The notes under the pieces were generated by a model. It saw only the letters and a list, made by a program, of their open reading frames with translations, was not told the origin of the DNA and ran no database searches. Shown here one piece after another: positions 7,645 to 13,560 of a stretch of DNA of 15,146 nucleotides (the stretch's first letter is position 1; every line of letters starts with the position of its first letter). Origin of the DNA: Xanthomonas translucens pv. translucens DSM 18974 (GTDB lineage: Bacteria; Pseudomonadota; Gammaproteobacteria; Xanthomonadales; Xanthomonadaceae); the NCBI RefSeq assembly GCF_000331775.1, contig NZ_CAPJ01000339.1, forward strand, positions 1 to 15,146, in the 5' to 3' direction. A program made the translations under genes and the position numbers.

Positions 7645-8772
7645 ATGACCGACGTTGTTGACTTCACCTGCGCATTGATCGCCCGCCCATCGGTCACTCC
7701 CGACGACGCCGGCTGCCAGGCGCTGATCGCGCAGCGGCTGGCGCGCGCCGGCTTCGCCATCGAACGGCTGCGCTTCGGCGACGTCGACAACCTGTGGGCC
7801 ACGCATGGCAGCGGCGCGCCGGTACTGGCGCTGCTCGGCCATACCGACGTGGTGCCGCCGGGGCCGCGCGAGGCCTGGGCCAGCGATCCGTTCGTGCCGC
7901 AGATCCGCGACGGCGTGCTGTACGGCCGCGGCGCCGCCGACATGAAGAGCGGGGTGGCCGCGTTCGTGGTCGCTGCCGAACAGTTCGCCGCCGCGCATCC
8001 GCAGCATCCCGGCACGCTGGCGCTGTTGCTGACCTCCGACGAGGAAGGCGACGCGCTGGATGGCGTGCGCAAGGTCGCCGAGACCTTCCGCGCGCGCGGC
8101 GAACGCATCGACTGGTGTATCACTGGCGAACCGTCCTCCACCGAACGGCTCGGCGACCTGCTGCGGGTCGGCCGCCGCGGCAGCCTGTCGGCCACGCTGC
8201 TGGTGAAAGGCGTGCAGGGCCACGTCGCCTATCCGCACAAGGCACGCAACCCGATCCACCTGGCCGCGCCGGCGCTGGCCGAACTGGTCGCGCGGCATTG
8301 GGACGACGGTTACGAGAGCTTCCCGCCGACCAGCCTGCAGATCTCCAACCTGCACGCCGGCACCGGCGCCAACAATGTGATCCCCGGCGAGCTGCAGGTG
8401 GCCTTCAACCTGCGCTACAACCCGCACTGGGACGCGCCGCGGCTGGAAGCGGAGATCGCCGCGCTGCTAGATCGCCACGGCCTGGACTACACGCTGCGCT
8501 GGCACCGCAGCGGCGAGCCGTTCTACACCCCGGAAGGGCGCCTGCGCAGCGTCGCGCGCGCGGTGCTGGGGGACTTCGCCGGCGCGGCACCGGAAGAGAG
8601 CACCGGCGGCGGCACCTCCGACGCGCGCTTCATCGCGCCGCTCGGCGCGCAGTGCATCGAGGTCGGCCCGGTCAACGCCAGCATCCACCAGGTGGACGAG
8701 CACGTGCGCGTCTCCGACCTGGAGGCGCTGCCAGCGCTGTATCTGGCATTGCTGGAGCGGCTGTTGCAGTGA
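7645..8772 (+). CDS. dapE: Succinyl-diaminopimelate desuccinylase
   Basis: DapE hydrolyses N-succinyl-LL-diaminopimelate to LL-diaminopimelate and succinate, downstream of DapD in the same pathway. The 375-residue protein is a dinuclear zinc M20 peptidase-family enzyme of normal length. The zinc ligands and catalytic residues are in place: H66 and D68 in GHTDVVP, D99 in [11 protein letters not shown]133 and E134 in SDEEGDA, E162 in TGEPSS and H348 in NASIHQVDE. The dimerisation domain lies between, with [22 protein letters not shown] and [25 protein letters not shown] 7645 fits the family start ([21 protein letters not shown]). No good Shine-Dalgarno is visible, and a REP hairpin sits just upstream. 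Because a REPIN separates it from yffB, dapE may be read through from upstream or have its own promoter; I cannot tell. Confidence 0.97.
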   Translation: MTDVVDFTCALIARPSVTPDDAGCQALIAQRLARAGFAIERLRFGDVDNLWATHGSGAPVLALLGHTDVVPPGPREAWASDPFVPQIRDGVLYGRGAADMKSGVAAFVVAAEQFAAAHPQHPGTLALLLTSDEEGDALDGVRKVAETFRARGERIDWCITGEPSSTERLGDLLRVGRRGSLSATLLVKGVQGHVAYPHKARNPIHLAAPALAELVARHWDDGYESFPPTSLQISNLHAGTGANNVIPGELQVAFNLRYNPHWDAPRLEAEIAALLDRHGLDYTLRWHRSGEPFYTPEGRLRSVARAVLGDFAGAAPEESTGGGTSDARFIAPLGAQCIEVGPVNASIHQVDEHVRVSDLEALPALYLALLERLLQ

Positions 8773-8794
8773 GCCCTTGGGGCGGCCGCTGCTA

Positions 8795-8812
8795 CCGGCG
8801 CGATCGCGCCGG
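8795..8812. terminator. GC palindrome between converging dapE and DUF4432 genes
   Basis: CCGGCGCGATCGCGCCGG is a perfect 18-bp palindrome in the 46-bp gap between two converging genes. It can form a hairpin in either transcript, so it may be a bidirectional transcription end. There is no T-run on either side, so it is not a canonical intrinsic terminator. Confidence 0.4.
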
Positions 8813-8818
8813 ACGCGC

Positions 8819-10024
8819 CTATTCCTTGGCCATCGGCGTCGGCGTCAAGGAGGTCGCACGGCCGCCCTGGATCGCCGTCACGCGCTGCTCCGCATCGCGC
8901 ACCTGCGCCCGGTCGGCGAGCAGGGTATAGGTCAGTTCGAAGTCTGCATGCTGTCCTGGCTGCAATTGCTTCACCCGGCCCTGCGCGCGTTCGATCGTCA
9001 CCGGGTACGCATAGCTGGTGCCAGGTTCGATTCCGGTGACGTAGCCCTTTTTTTCGGTATCGGTGTTTTTCCACAAGGTCAGCACCGGCAACTGCCGGGT
9101 GTCGAAGGCGATCGACACGCCCTTGTCGCCGGCACGATTGACCAAGGCGGCCAAGGTCTTGCCGGCGCTGTCCGCATAGGGGGCGATGTTGAACACCTGC
9201 TCGTCGAAGCCGCGGGTCGGCCCCTGGTAGCGTTGCCATGCGTCCAGGCCGGCCTTGGCATAGTCGTTGAACGGGGACACCTCTCGCGCCGGCGCCAGCA
9301 GGCGTGCGCCTTGTTCGAGGATCGGCCGCCCGAAGTTGCTGTGGTAGATGATCTGGTAGTCCTGGGCATAGTCGCCGGCGTTGCTCAGCACGTCGTGGAT
9401 GGTGAACGCGTTGCTGCCCGGGACGTAGCGCAATTCGGTCCAGGTTTCGAGTTGCGATTTCTTGAAGCTGCGCTCCTTGAGCAGCCCACGCACGCTGATC
9501 GCATACGGCGCGTGCTCGTCGATGTCTACGATCACCTTGGAGGCGGGCGTATTGCCGGCGCGGCCATGCAGGGTATACAGCATGCCTTGCGCGGTGACCG
9601 GATGGCCGGTCCATTCATAGCCGCAACGCACCAGCATCTCGTTGAAGCCTTCCAGCCAGCCCAGGCCGTTGCGGCTTTCCAGGGTGATGCTATTCGGATT
9701 GACCACCTCGTCCACCGGGGAGTCCCAGCCCAGGCGTACGCCCTTGCCGGTAACGTGCAACAGACCCATGCCGCGGGTCGGGCTCAGCACGATGACCAGG
9801 CCGTCCTCGCTGCGGATGGTGATGATCTTGCTGCCTTCCTGACGGCCGCCGTGCAGCACGCTCTGTTCGATGCTGAAGTTGTGCTCATGGATTCCCAGCG
9901 CCTGGCTGTCGATGCGCCAGTCGCCTTGTGCCTGGTTGGCTTGCGTGTCGGTCAACACGATGCTGCGTGCCGCCGCCGTGGTGGGCAGCAGCAGCGCCGC
10001 GGCCCAGATCAAACATGTTTTCAT
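8819..10024 (-). CDS. Exported DUF4432 (galactose mutarotase-like) protein
   Basis: This 401-residue protein has a signal peptide (MKTCLIWAAALLLPTTAAA, cleavage near residue 19), so it should be periplasmic or secreted. The rest resembles the DUF4432 family of aldose-1-epimerase-like beta-sandwich proteins: IVLSPTRGMGLLHV, VRLGWDSPVDEVVNP, GLGWLEGFNEMLVRCGYEWTG and TLHGRAGNTPAS, then IYHSNFGRPILEQGARLLAP. The paired Gly-Trp and LHGRAGN motifs are the family's most recognisable marks. The substrate is unknown; a sugar or sugar-acid anomer is plausible. Most DUF4432 proteins I know of are cytosolic, which makes the signal peptide notable. The gene stands alone, converging on dapE and diverging from the asnB leader. 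The upstream CAGAGTAG is only a weak ribosome-binding site. Confidence 0.8.
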   Translation of the reverse strand: MKTCLIWAAALLLPTTAAARSIVLTDTQANQAQGDWRIDSQALGIHEHNFSIEQSVLHGGRQEGSKIITIRSEDGLVIVLSPTRGMGLLHVTGKGVRLGWDSPVDEVVNPNSITLESRNGLGWLEGFNEMLVRCGYEWTGHPVTAQGMLYTLHGRAGNTPASKVIVDIDEHAPYAISVRGLLKERSFKKSQLETWTELRYVPGSNAFTIHDVLSNAGDYAQDYQIIYHSNFGRPILEQGARLLAPAREVSPFNDYAKAGLDAWQRYQGPTRGFDEQVFNIAPYADSAGKTLAALVNRAGDKGVSIAFDTRQLPVLTLWKNTDTEKKGYVTGIEPGTSYAYPVTIERAQGRVKQLQPGQHADFELTYTLLADRAQVRDAEQRVTAIQGGRATSLTPTPMAKE

Positions 10025-10328
10025 CTATTGGCTACTCTGGAATTGCGGCCGTGGCATGGGACGCGACGGTCCTTGGCCACGGCGTGATAGGGCAGGCAAG
10101 CGCGATGTTGCGCACGCGCCTTGCCGGTTGCCACAAAATGGCGTGCGTGAGTGTAGCAAGCGCAGTGCCGCCAGTTGCTGCGAACCCCATGCGCTCGCTG
10201 CATTGGCTACGGCATGCACCGCGCGTCGGCGCTGCTCCTGCCTCGGTCGCCGCTGTGCAGCCGGGCGGGTGTTCATCGTTGCCCTTGAAACAGTTGCGCC
10301 ATTGCGCCGGCCGGGTTACGTTCGCCGC
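10025..10328. other. Gap between the DUF4432 gene and the asnB leader
   Basis: This 304-bp stretch separates two divergent transcripts and should contain the DUF4432 promoter and the asnB promoter. I see no convincing conserved coding frame, no RNA gene and no repeat. The only site I would name is the weak candidate promoter at its right end, listed separately. Confidence 0.5.
10294..10322 (+). promoter_or_regulatory. Candidate promoter for the asnB leader
   Basis: TTGCGC (10294-10299) and TACGTT (10317-10322) are separated by exactly 17 bp and resemble weak -35 and -10 hexamers. Transcription would then begin about 7 nt later, at or next to the A of the leader ATG at 10329, which would make the leader ORF leaderless. 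This agrees with the absence of a Shine-Dalgarno sequence in front of it, but the hexamer matches are poor and this is tentative. Confidence 0.3.
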
Positions 10329-10424
10329 ATGATCTCCATGTCCGCCCTCCGCCCGATCATCGCCAACGGCCGCAATAATGCGCTGGCCAATAATCGTGCG
10401 CGGCCGATGCGGGTCTGCGACTAG
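10329..10424 (+). CDS. Asparagine-rich attenuator leader peptide of asnB
   Basis: This 31-codon ORF starts ATG 10329 (alternative ATG 10338) and stops TAG 10422. Its peptide begins MISMSALRPIIANG and ends RARPMRVCD. Asn occurs at residues 13, 16, 17, 21 and 22: AAC at 10365, AAT-AAT at 10374-10379 and AAT-AAT at 10389-10394. Five Asn in 31 residues, including two doublets, immediately before an asparagine synthetase gene and a strong terminator, is the signature of a regulatory leader peptide whose translation senses charged tRNA-Asn. The stop codon lies 8 nt after antiterminator segment 2 (10402-10414), so a ribosome terminating here would cover that segment. No Shine-Dalgarno is visible; a leaderless start is possible. 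The gene name is left blank because I know of no established one. Confidence 0.82.
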   Translation: MISMSALRPIIANGRNNALANNRARPMRVCD

Positions 10425-10486
10425 GCGCTACCGAAACACCACGCCCAGTCTCCAGGAAACCCGCATCGGCCGATGCGGGTTTTTTT
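10352..10486 (+). promoter_or_regulatory. Transcription attenuator of asnB (mutually exclusive RNA hairpins)
   Basis: Three pairings are visible. Terminator 3:4 is ACCCGCATCGG pairing with CCGATGCGGGT around 10459-10480. Antiterminator 2:3 is GGCCGATGCGGGT (10402-10414) pairing perfectly over 13 bp with ACCCGCATCGGCC (10459-10471). Preemptor 1:2 is CCCGATCATCGCC (10352-10364) pairing with segment 2 through 11 bp with small bulges; a 7-bp alternative is CGGCCGC (10367-10373) with GCGGCCG (10400-10406). All five Asn codons lie between segments 1 and 2. By analogy with trp, his and leu attenuators, a ribosome stalled on Asn codons would mask segment 1, free segment 2 to form 2:3 and allow asnB transcription. 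Fast translation to the stop would cover segment 2 and let 3:4 terminate. The pairings are seen; the regulation is inferred. Confidence 0.8.
10457..10486 (+). terminator. Intrinsic terminator of the asnB attenuator
   Basis: CCCGCATCGGCCGATGCGGG (10460-10479) is a perfect palindrome, flanked by AAA on the left and a run of seven T's (10480-10486) on the right. With a GGCC loop it makes an 8-bp GC-rich stem that can be extended by three A-U pairs. This is the strongest intrinsic terminator in the window, and it lies 101 nt before the asnB start codon with no complete ordinary gene in front of it, as expected of a regulatory terminator. Confidence 0.93.
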
Positions 10487-10587
10487 ATGTGTGAGATTTT
10501 TCGCCGCATCGCGCTGCCAGCCGGCAACCGCTGCAGACCATCGCCGCAACGACCTGTTACCCCCACACACCATCCAGGAGCTTTTCC

Positions 10588-12282
10588 ATGTGTTCGATCT
10601 TCGGCATCTTCGGCCTGCAACCCGGCGACGACCTGCAGGCGCTGCGCCGGCAGGCGCTGGACTGCTCGCAGCGGCAGCGCCATCGCGGTCCGGACTGGAG
10701 CGGCGTGTATGTCGACGACGGCGCGATCCTGGTGCATGAGCGCCTGGCCATTGTCGATCCGGCCGGCGGCTCGCAGCCGTTGCTGTCCGCAGACGGGCAA
10801 CTTGCGCTTGCGGTGAACGGCGAGATCTACAACCACCGCGAACTGAAGCAGCAGCTGACCCAGCCCTACGCGTTCCAGACCGGCTCGGATTGCGAAGTGA
10901 TCAACGCGCTGTACCGCGAGCAGCCGCCGGCCGCGCTGCTCAACCGGCTCAACGGCATCTTCGCCTTCGCGCTGTGGGACAAGGCGGCCGGGCGCGTGCT
11001 GATCGCGCGCGATCCGATGGGCGTGTGCCCGCTGTACTGGGGCCACGACCAGCAGGGCCGGCTGCGCGTGGCCTCGGAAATGAAGTCGCTGGCCGACAGC
11101 TGCGCCGACGTTACCCAGTTCCCGCCCGGCCATTACTACGACAGCGCCAGCGGCGAACTGCGGCAGTACTACCGCAAGCCGTGGCGCGACTACGCCGCGG
11201 TGCAGGGCGTGCAGGTGAGCAAGCAGGAACTGCGCGAAGCCTTCGAGCGCGCCGTGCACCGTCAGCTGATGACCGACGTGCCGTACGGCGTGCTGCTGTC
11301 CGGTGGCCTGGATTCGTCGCTGGTCGCAGCAGTGGCGGCGCGTTTCGCGCGCAAGCGCATCGAGGACAACGACGAGGCCGAGGCCTGGTGGCCGCGCCTG
11401 CATTCGTTCGCGATCGGCCTGAAGGGGTCGCCCGACCTGGCCGCCGCGGCGATCGCTGCGCAGTCGCTGGGCACCGTGCACCACGGCTTCGAGTACACCT
11501 TCGAGGAAGGCCTGGACGCGCTGCCGGAGGTGATCCGGCATATCGAGACCTACGACGTCACCACCATCCGCGCCTCCACGCCGATGTTCCTGCTGGCGCG
11601 GCGGATCAAGGCGATGGGGGTGAAGATGGTGCTGTCCGGCGAGGGCAGCGACGAGATCTTCGGCGGCTATCTGTATTTTCACAAGGCGCCGAACGCGCGC
11701 GAGTTCCACGAGGAGCTGATCCGCAAGCTCGACGCGCTGCACAACTACGATTGCCTGCGCGCTAACAAGTCGATGATGGCCTGGGGCGTGGAGCCGCGGG
11801 TGCCGTTCCTGGACGTGGAATTCCTGGACGTGGCGATGCGCATGGACGCGCAGTACAAGATGATCGACAAGACCAGCAGTGGCGCGATGCGCATGGAAAA
11901 AGGCGTGCTGCGCGAGGCGTTCGAAGGCTATCTGCCCGATTCGATCCTGTGGCGGCAGAAGGAGCAGTTCAGCGACGGCGTCGGCTACGGCTGGATTGAT
12001 GGGTTGAAGGCGCATGCCCAGACGCAGGTCAGCGACCGCGAACTGGCCGCGTCCGACAAGCGTTTCCCGGTCAACCCGCCGCTGACCAAGGAAGCCTATT
12101 ACTACCGCACGCTGTTCGAGCGCGCGTTCCCCACGCCGGCCGCGGCCGAGACCGTGCCCGGCGGCAAGTCGATCGCCTGTTCCTCGCCGGCGGCGATCGC
12201 CTGGGATGCGAGCTTCGCCAACGCCGCCGACCCGTCCGGCCGCGCGGTGGCCGGGGTGCACGAGCAAGCTTTGGCTTCGTGA
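10588..12282 (+). CDS. asnB: Asparagine synthetase B (glutamine-hydrolysing)
   Basis: AsnB makes asparagine from aspartate, ATP and glutamine. The 564-residue protein has an N-terminal class II glutamine amidotransferase domain with nucleophile C2 (MCSIFGIFG), R52 in HERLAIVDP, N77 and G78 in VNGEIYNH, and D101 in TGSDCEV. The C-terminal synthetase domain has the ATP pyrophosphatase loop SGGLDSS (residues 238-244), VLSGEGSDEIFGGYLYFHKAP and RVPFLDVEFLDVAMRM. Length is close to E. coli AsnB (554). The start is fixed by Cys2 and by AGGAG 7 nt upstream. It is the only gene behind the attenuator. It ends at a GC hairpin facing a converging gene. All 11 of its Asn codons are AAC, in contrast to its leader. 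Confidence 0.97.
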   Translation: MCSIFGIFGLQPGDDLQALRRQALDCSQRQRHRGPDWSGVYVDDGAILVHERLAIVDPAGGSQPLLSADGQLALAVNGEIYNHRELKQQLTQPYAFQTGSDCEVINALYREQPPAALLNRLNGIFAFALWDKAAGRVLIARDPMGVCPLYWGHDQQGRLRVASEMKSLADSCADVTQFPPGHYYDSASGELRQYYRKPWRDYAAVQGVQVSKQELREAFERAVHRQLMTDVPYGVLLSGGLDSSLVAAVAARFARKRIEDNDEAEAWWPRLHSFAIGLKGSPDLAAAAIAAQSLGTVHHGFEYTFEEGLDALPEVIRHIETYDVTTIRASTPMFLLARRIKAMGVKMVLSGEGSDEIFGGYLYFHKAPNAREFHEELIRKLDALHNYDCLRANKSMMAWGVEPRVPFLDVEFLDVAMRMDAQYKMIDKTSSGAMRMEKGVLREAFEGYLPDSILWRQKEQFSDGVGYGWIDGLKAHAQTQVSDRELAASDKRFPVNPPLTKEAYYYRTLFERAFPTPAAAETVPGGKSIACSSPAAIAWDASFANAADPSGRAVAGVHEQALAS

Positions 12283-12290
12283 GCCGGCGC

Positions 12291-12317
12291 CTCCCGCCGG
12301 CAATGGGCCGGCGGGGG
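12291..12317. terminator. GC-rich hairpin after asnB
   Basis: CCCGCCGGC (12293-12301) and GCCGGCGGG (12307-12315) form a perfect 9-bp stem with a five-base loop, extendable by two pairs. It starts 8 nt after the asnB stop codon and lies between converging genes. No T-run follows, so it may be a transcript 3' end or stabiliser rather than a canonical terminator. Confidence 0.5.
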
Positions 12318-12395
12318 CGGGACCGGGGACCCGGAAAAGCCAGATAACGCGATCTGAAGCTCTACCGACTTCCGTTCTTCCGGTCCCGTGTCCCG
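12318..12395. repeat. Imperfect inverted repeat between converging genes
   Basis: The sequence at 12318-12336 (GGGACCGGGGACCCGG core) is largely the reverse complement of 12378-12395 (TTCCGGTCCCGTGTCCCG), about 16 matches with one gap, around a 41-nt centre. Tracts of this GGGAC/GTCCC style recur between Xanthomonas genes as far as I know. It fills most of the gap between asnB and the beta-helix gene. Confidence 0.45.
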
Positions 12396-12406
12396 AATCC
12401 CGGCAG

Positions 12407-13447
12407 CTATTCGAAACGCATGCAGCGCCCGTAACGCTCCGGCTGGATGTCCACGCCGGAGGCGTCTGCCTGGTTGTTCTTGCGCCACACGTTCTGGCGG
12501 AAGTCCGGACCGCTGCAGTTGGCGGCGCGGTCCACGCCGATCGTGTAGGTGTAGGGGTTGCCCTGGAAGGTGTTGTTCTCGAAGGTGTTGTCCTGGCTCA
12601 TGCTGTTGTCCCAGCACAGGATCTCCGGGGTGCGCTGGCGGATCGAGCAGGCCAGGTAGATGCCGGCGCCCTTGTTGCCGGTGAACTGGTTGCCGACGAA
12701 CAGGTTGCGCCGCGCATCGGCCAGGTACACGCCCTGGCTGCCGTTGCGCTCCAGGCGGTTGTTGCGGATCTCGCTGTCTTCCAGGTGCTCGGTGGTGATG
12801 CCGGCGGCGACGTTGTCGTGGATGTAGTTGCCGATCAACTTGATCTTGGACGTGCGGTTGAACGACACGCCGTCCCAGATCGCGCCGGAGACGTCGTTGC
12901 GCTCGATCAGCAGGTCGCGGCTGTCGTACTCGCTGAGCAGGCAGGCGCTGCGGCACTTGCTCACGCGCAGCCCGGACAGGCGGATGTTCTGGCCGGCGCG
13001 CACCACCACCAGACTGTTGCTCAGGTAGGGACGCTCGGGCATGAATTCCTTGTCGGCACTGCCGCCGACGATCTGCAACTGCTCGACCACGACATCGCGG
13101 ATCGGCCGCTGCGGGCGTTCGTTCTGGTAGTCGCCGACCACGATCACCGGCTGCTGCACGCCGTCCTGCATGCGCAGCACGGTGGCGTCGCCCTGGCCGC
13201 GCAGGCGCAGGCCGTCGCGCTGGATCGACAGCAACTTGGTCACGTGGAAATCGCCGGCGGTCAGGCATACCGTGGCCGGTTTGCCGTCGTTGGGCACGCG
13301 GTCCACTGCGGCCTGCAGGTCGTCGCCCGGCTCGGCGCGCACGCTGCAGTCGGTAGCGGCAGAGGCGGGGGCGGCGGCCGTGGCGCAGCCGCTTGACAGG
13401 CAGGCGGCGAGCGGCAACAGCAGGGCGAGCAGGGGACGGGAATTCAT
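12407..13447 (-). CDS. Right-handed parallel beta-helix lipoprotein
   Basis: This 346-residue protein begins MNSRPLLALLLPLAACLSSGC, a lipoprotein signal with lipobox LAAC (Cys16); SSGC (Cys21) is a second possible site. The body is a pectate-lyase-like right-handed beta-helix with coils of about 22 residues carrying Asn ladders: LLIERNDVSGAIWDGVSF, IKLIGNYIHDNVAAGITT, SEIRNNRLERNGSQGVYLA, RNLFVGNQFTGNKGAGIYLA and NTFENNTFQGN. An early segment, DDLQAAVDRVPNDGKPATVCLTAGDFHV, matches the usual capping strand. Six or more cysteines suggest disulfides in the periplasm. No catalytic site of a specific lyase, epimerase or NosD is recognisable to me, so the function is unknown; polysaccharide binding or processing is one possibility. 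The open frame extends further upstream but only as a shadow of the neighbouring acylase; ATG 13447 with a GGAG upstream is the real start. Confidence 0.88.
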   Translation of the reverse strand: MNSRPLLALLLPLAACLSSGCATAAAPASAATDCSVRAEPGDDLQAAVDRVPNDGKPATVCLTAGDFHVTKLLSIQRDGLRLRGQGDATVLRMQDGVQQPVIVVGDYQNERPQRPIRDVVVEQLQIVGGSADKEFMPERPYLSNSLVVVRAGQNIRLSGLRVSKCRSACLLSEYDSRDLLIERNDVSGAIWDGVSFNRTSKIKLIGNYIHDNVAAGITTEHLEDSEIRNNRLERNGSQGVYLADARRNLFVGNQFTGNKGAGIYLACSIRQRTPEILCWDNSMSQDNTFENNTFQGNPYTYTIGVDRAANCSGPDFRQNVWRKNNQADASGVDIQPERYGRCMRFE

Positions 13448-13560
13448 TGGGGGACAGGCTCCGCTTGGGGGAGGGAAGGGCGCGGCGATCGGCCGCAGGC
13501 GCCGCGCGACGCTGGCGCGACAAGGCGTGCAGTGCCGTGCGCGGGTGGCGCGGCAATCGC

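Noticed and set aside
10402..10480. The 13-nt direct repeat GGCCGATGCGGGT as a mobile-element or slippage repeat
   Set aside because: Its two copies fall exactly on antiterminator segment 2 and the terminator 3' arm, so the attenuator explains the duplication better.
10329..10486. T-box or metabolite riboswitch upstream of asnB
   Set aside because: There is no T-box-like core or known riboswitch motif that I can recognise, whereas a translatable Asn-rich ORF and alternative hairpins explain the structure. T-boxes are also mainly a Firmicutes device.
10357..12303. A 648-codon minus-strand open frame opposite asnB
   Set aside because: It is a shadow of asnB with biased composition and no recognisable family, and it would cross the attenuator in antisense.
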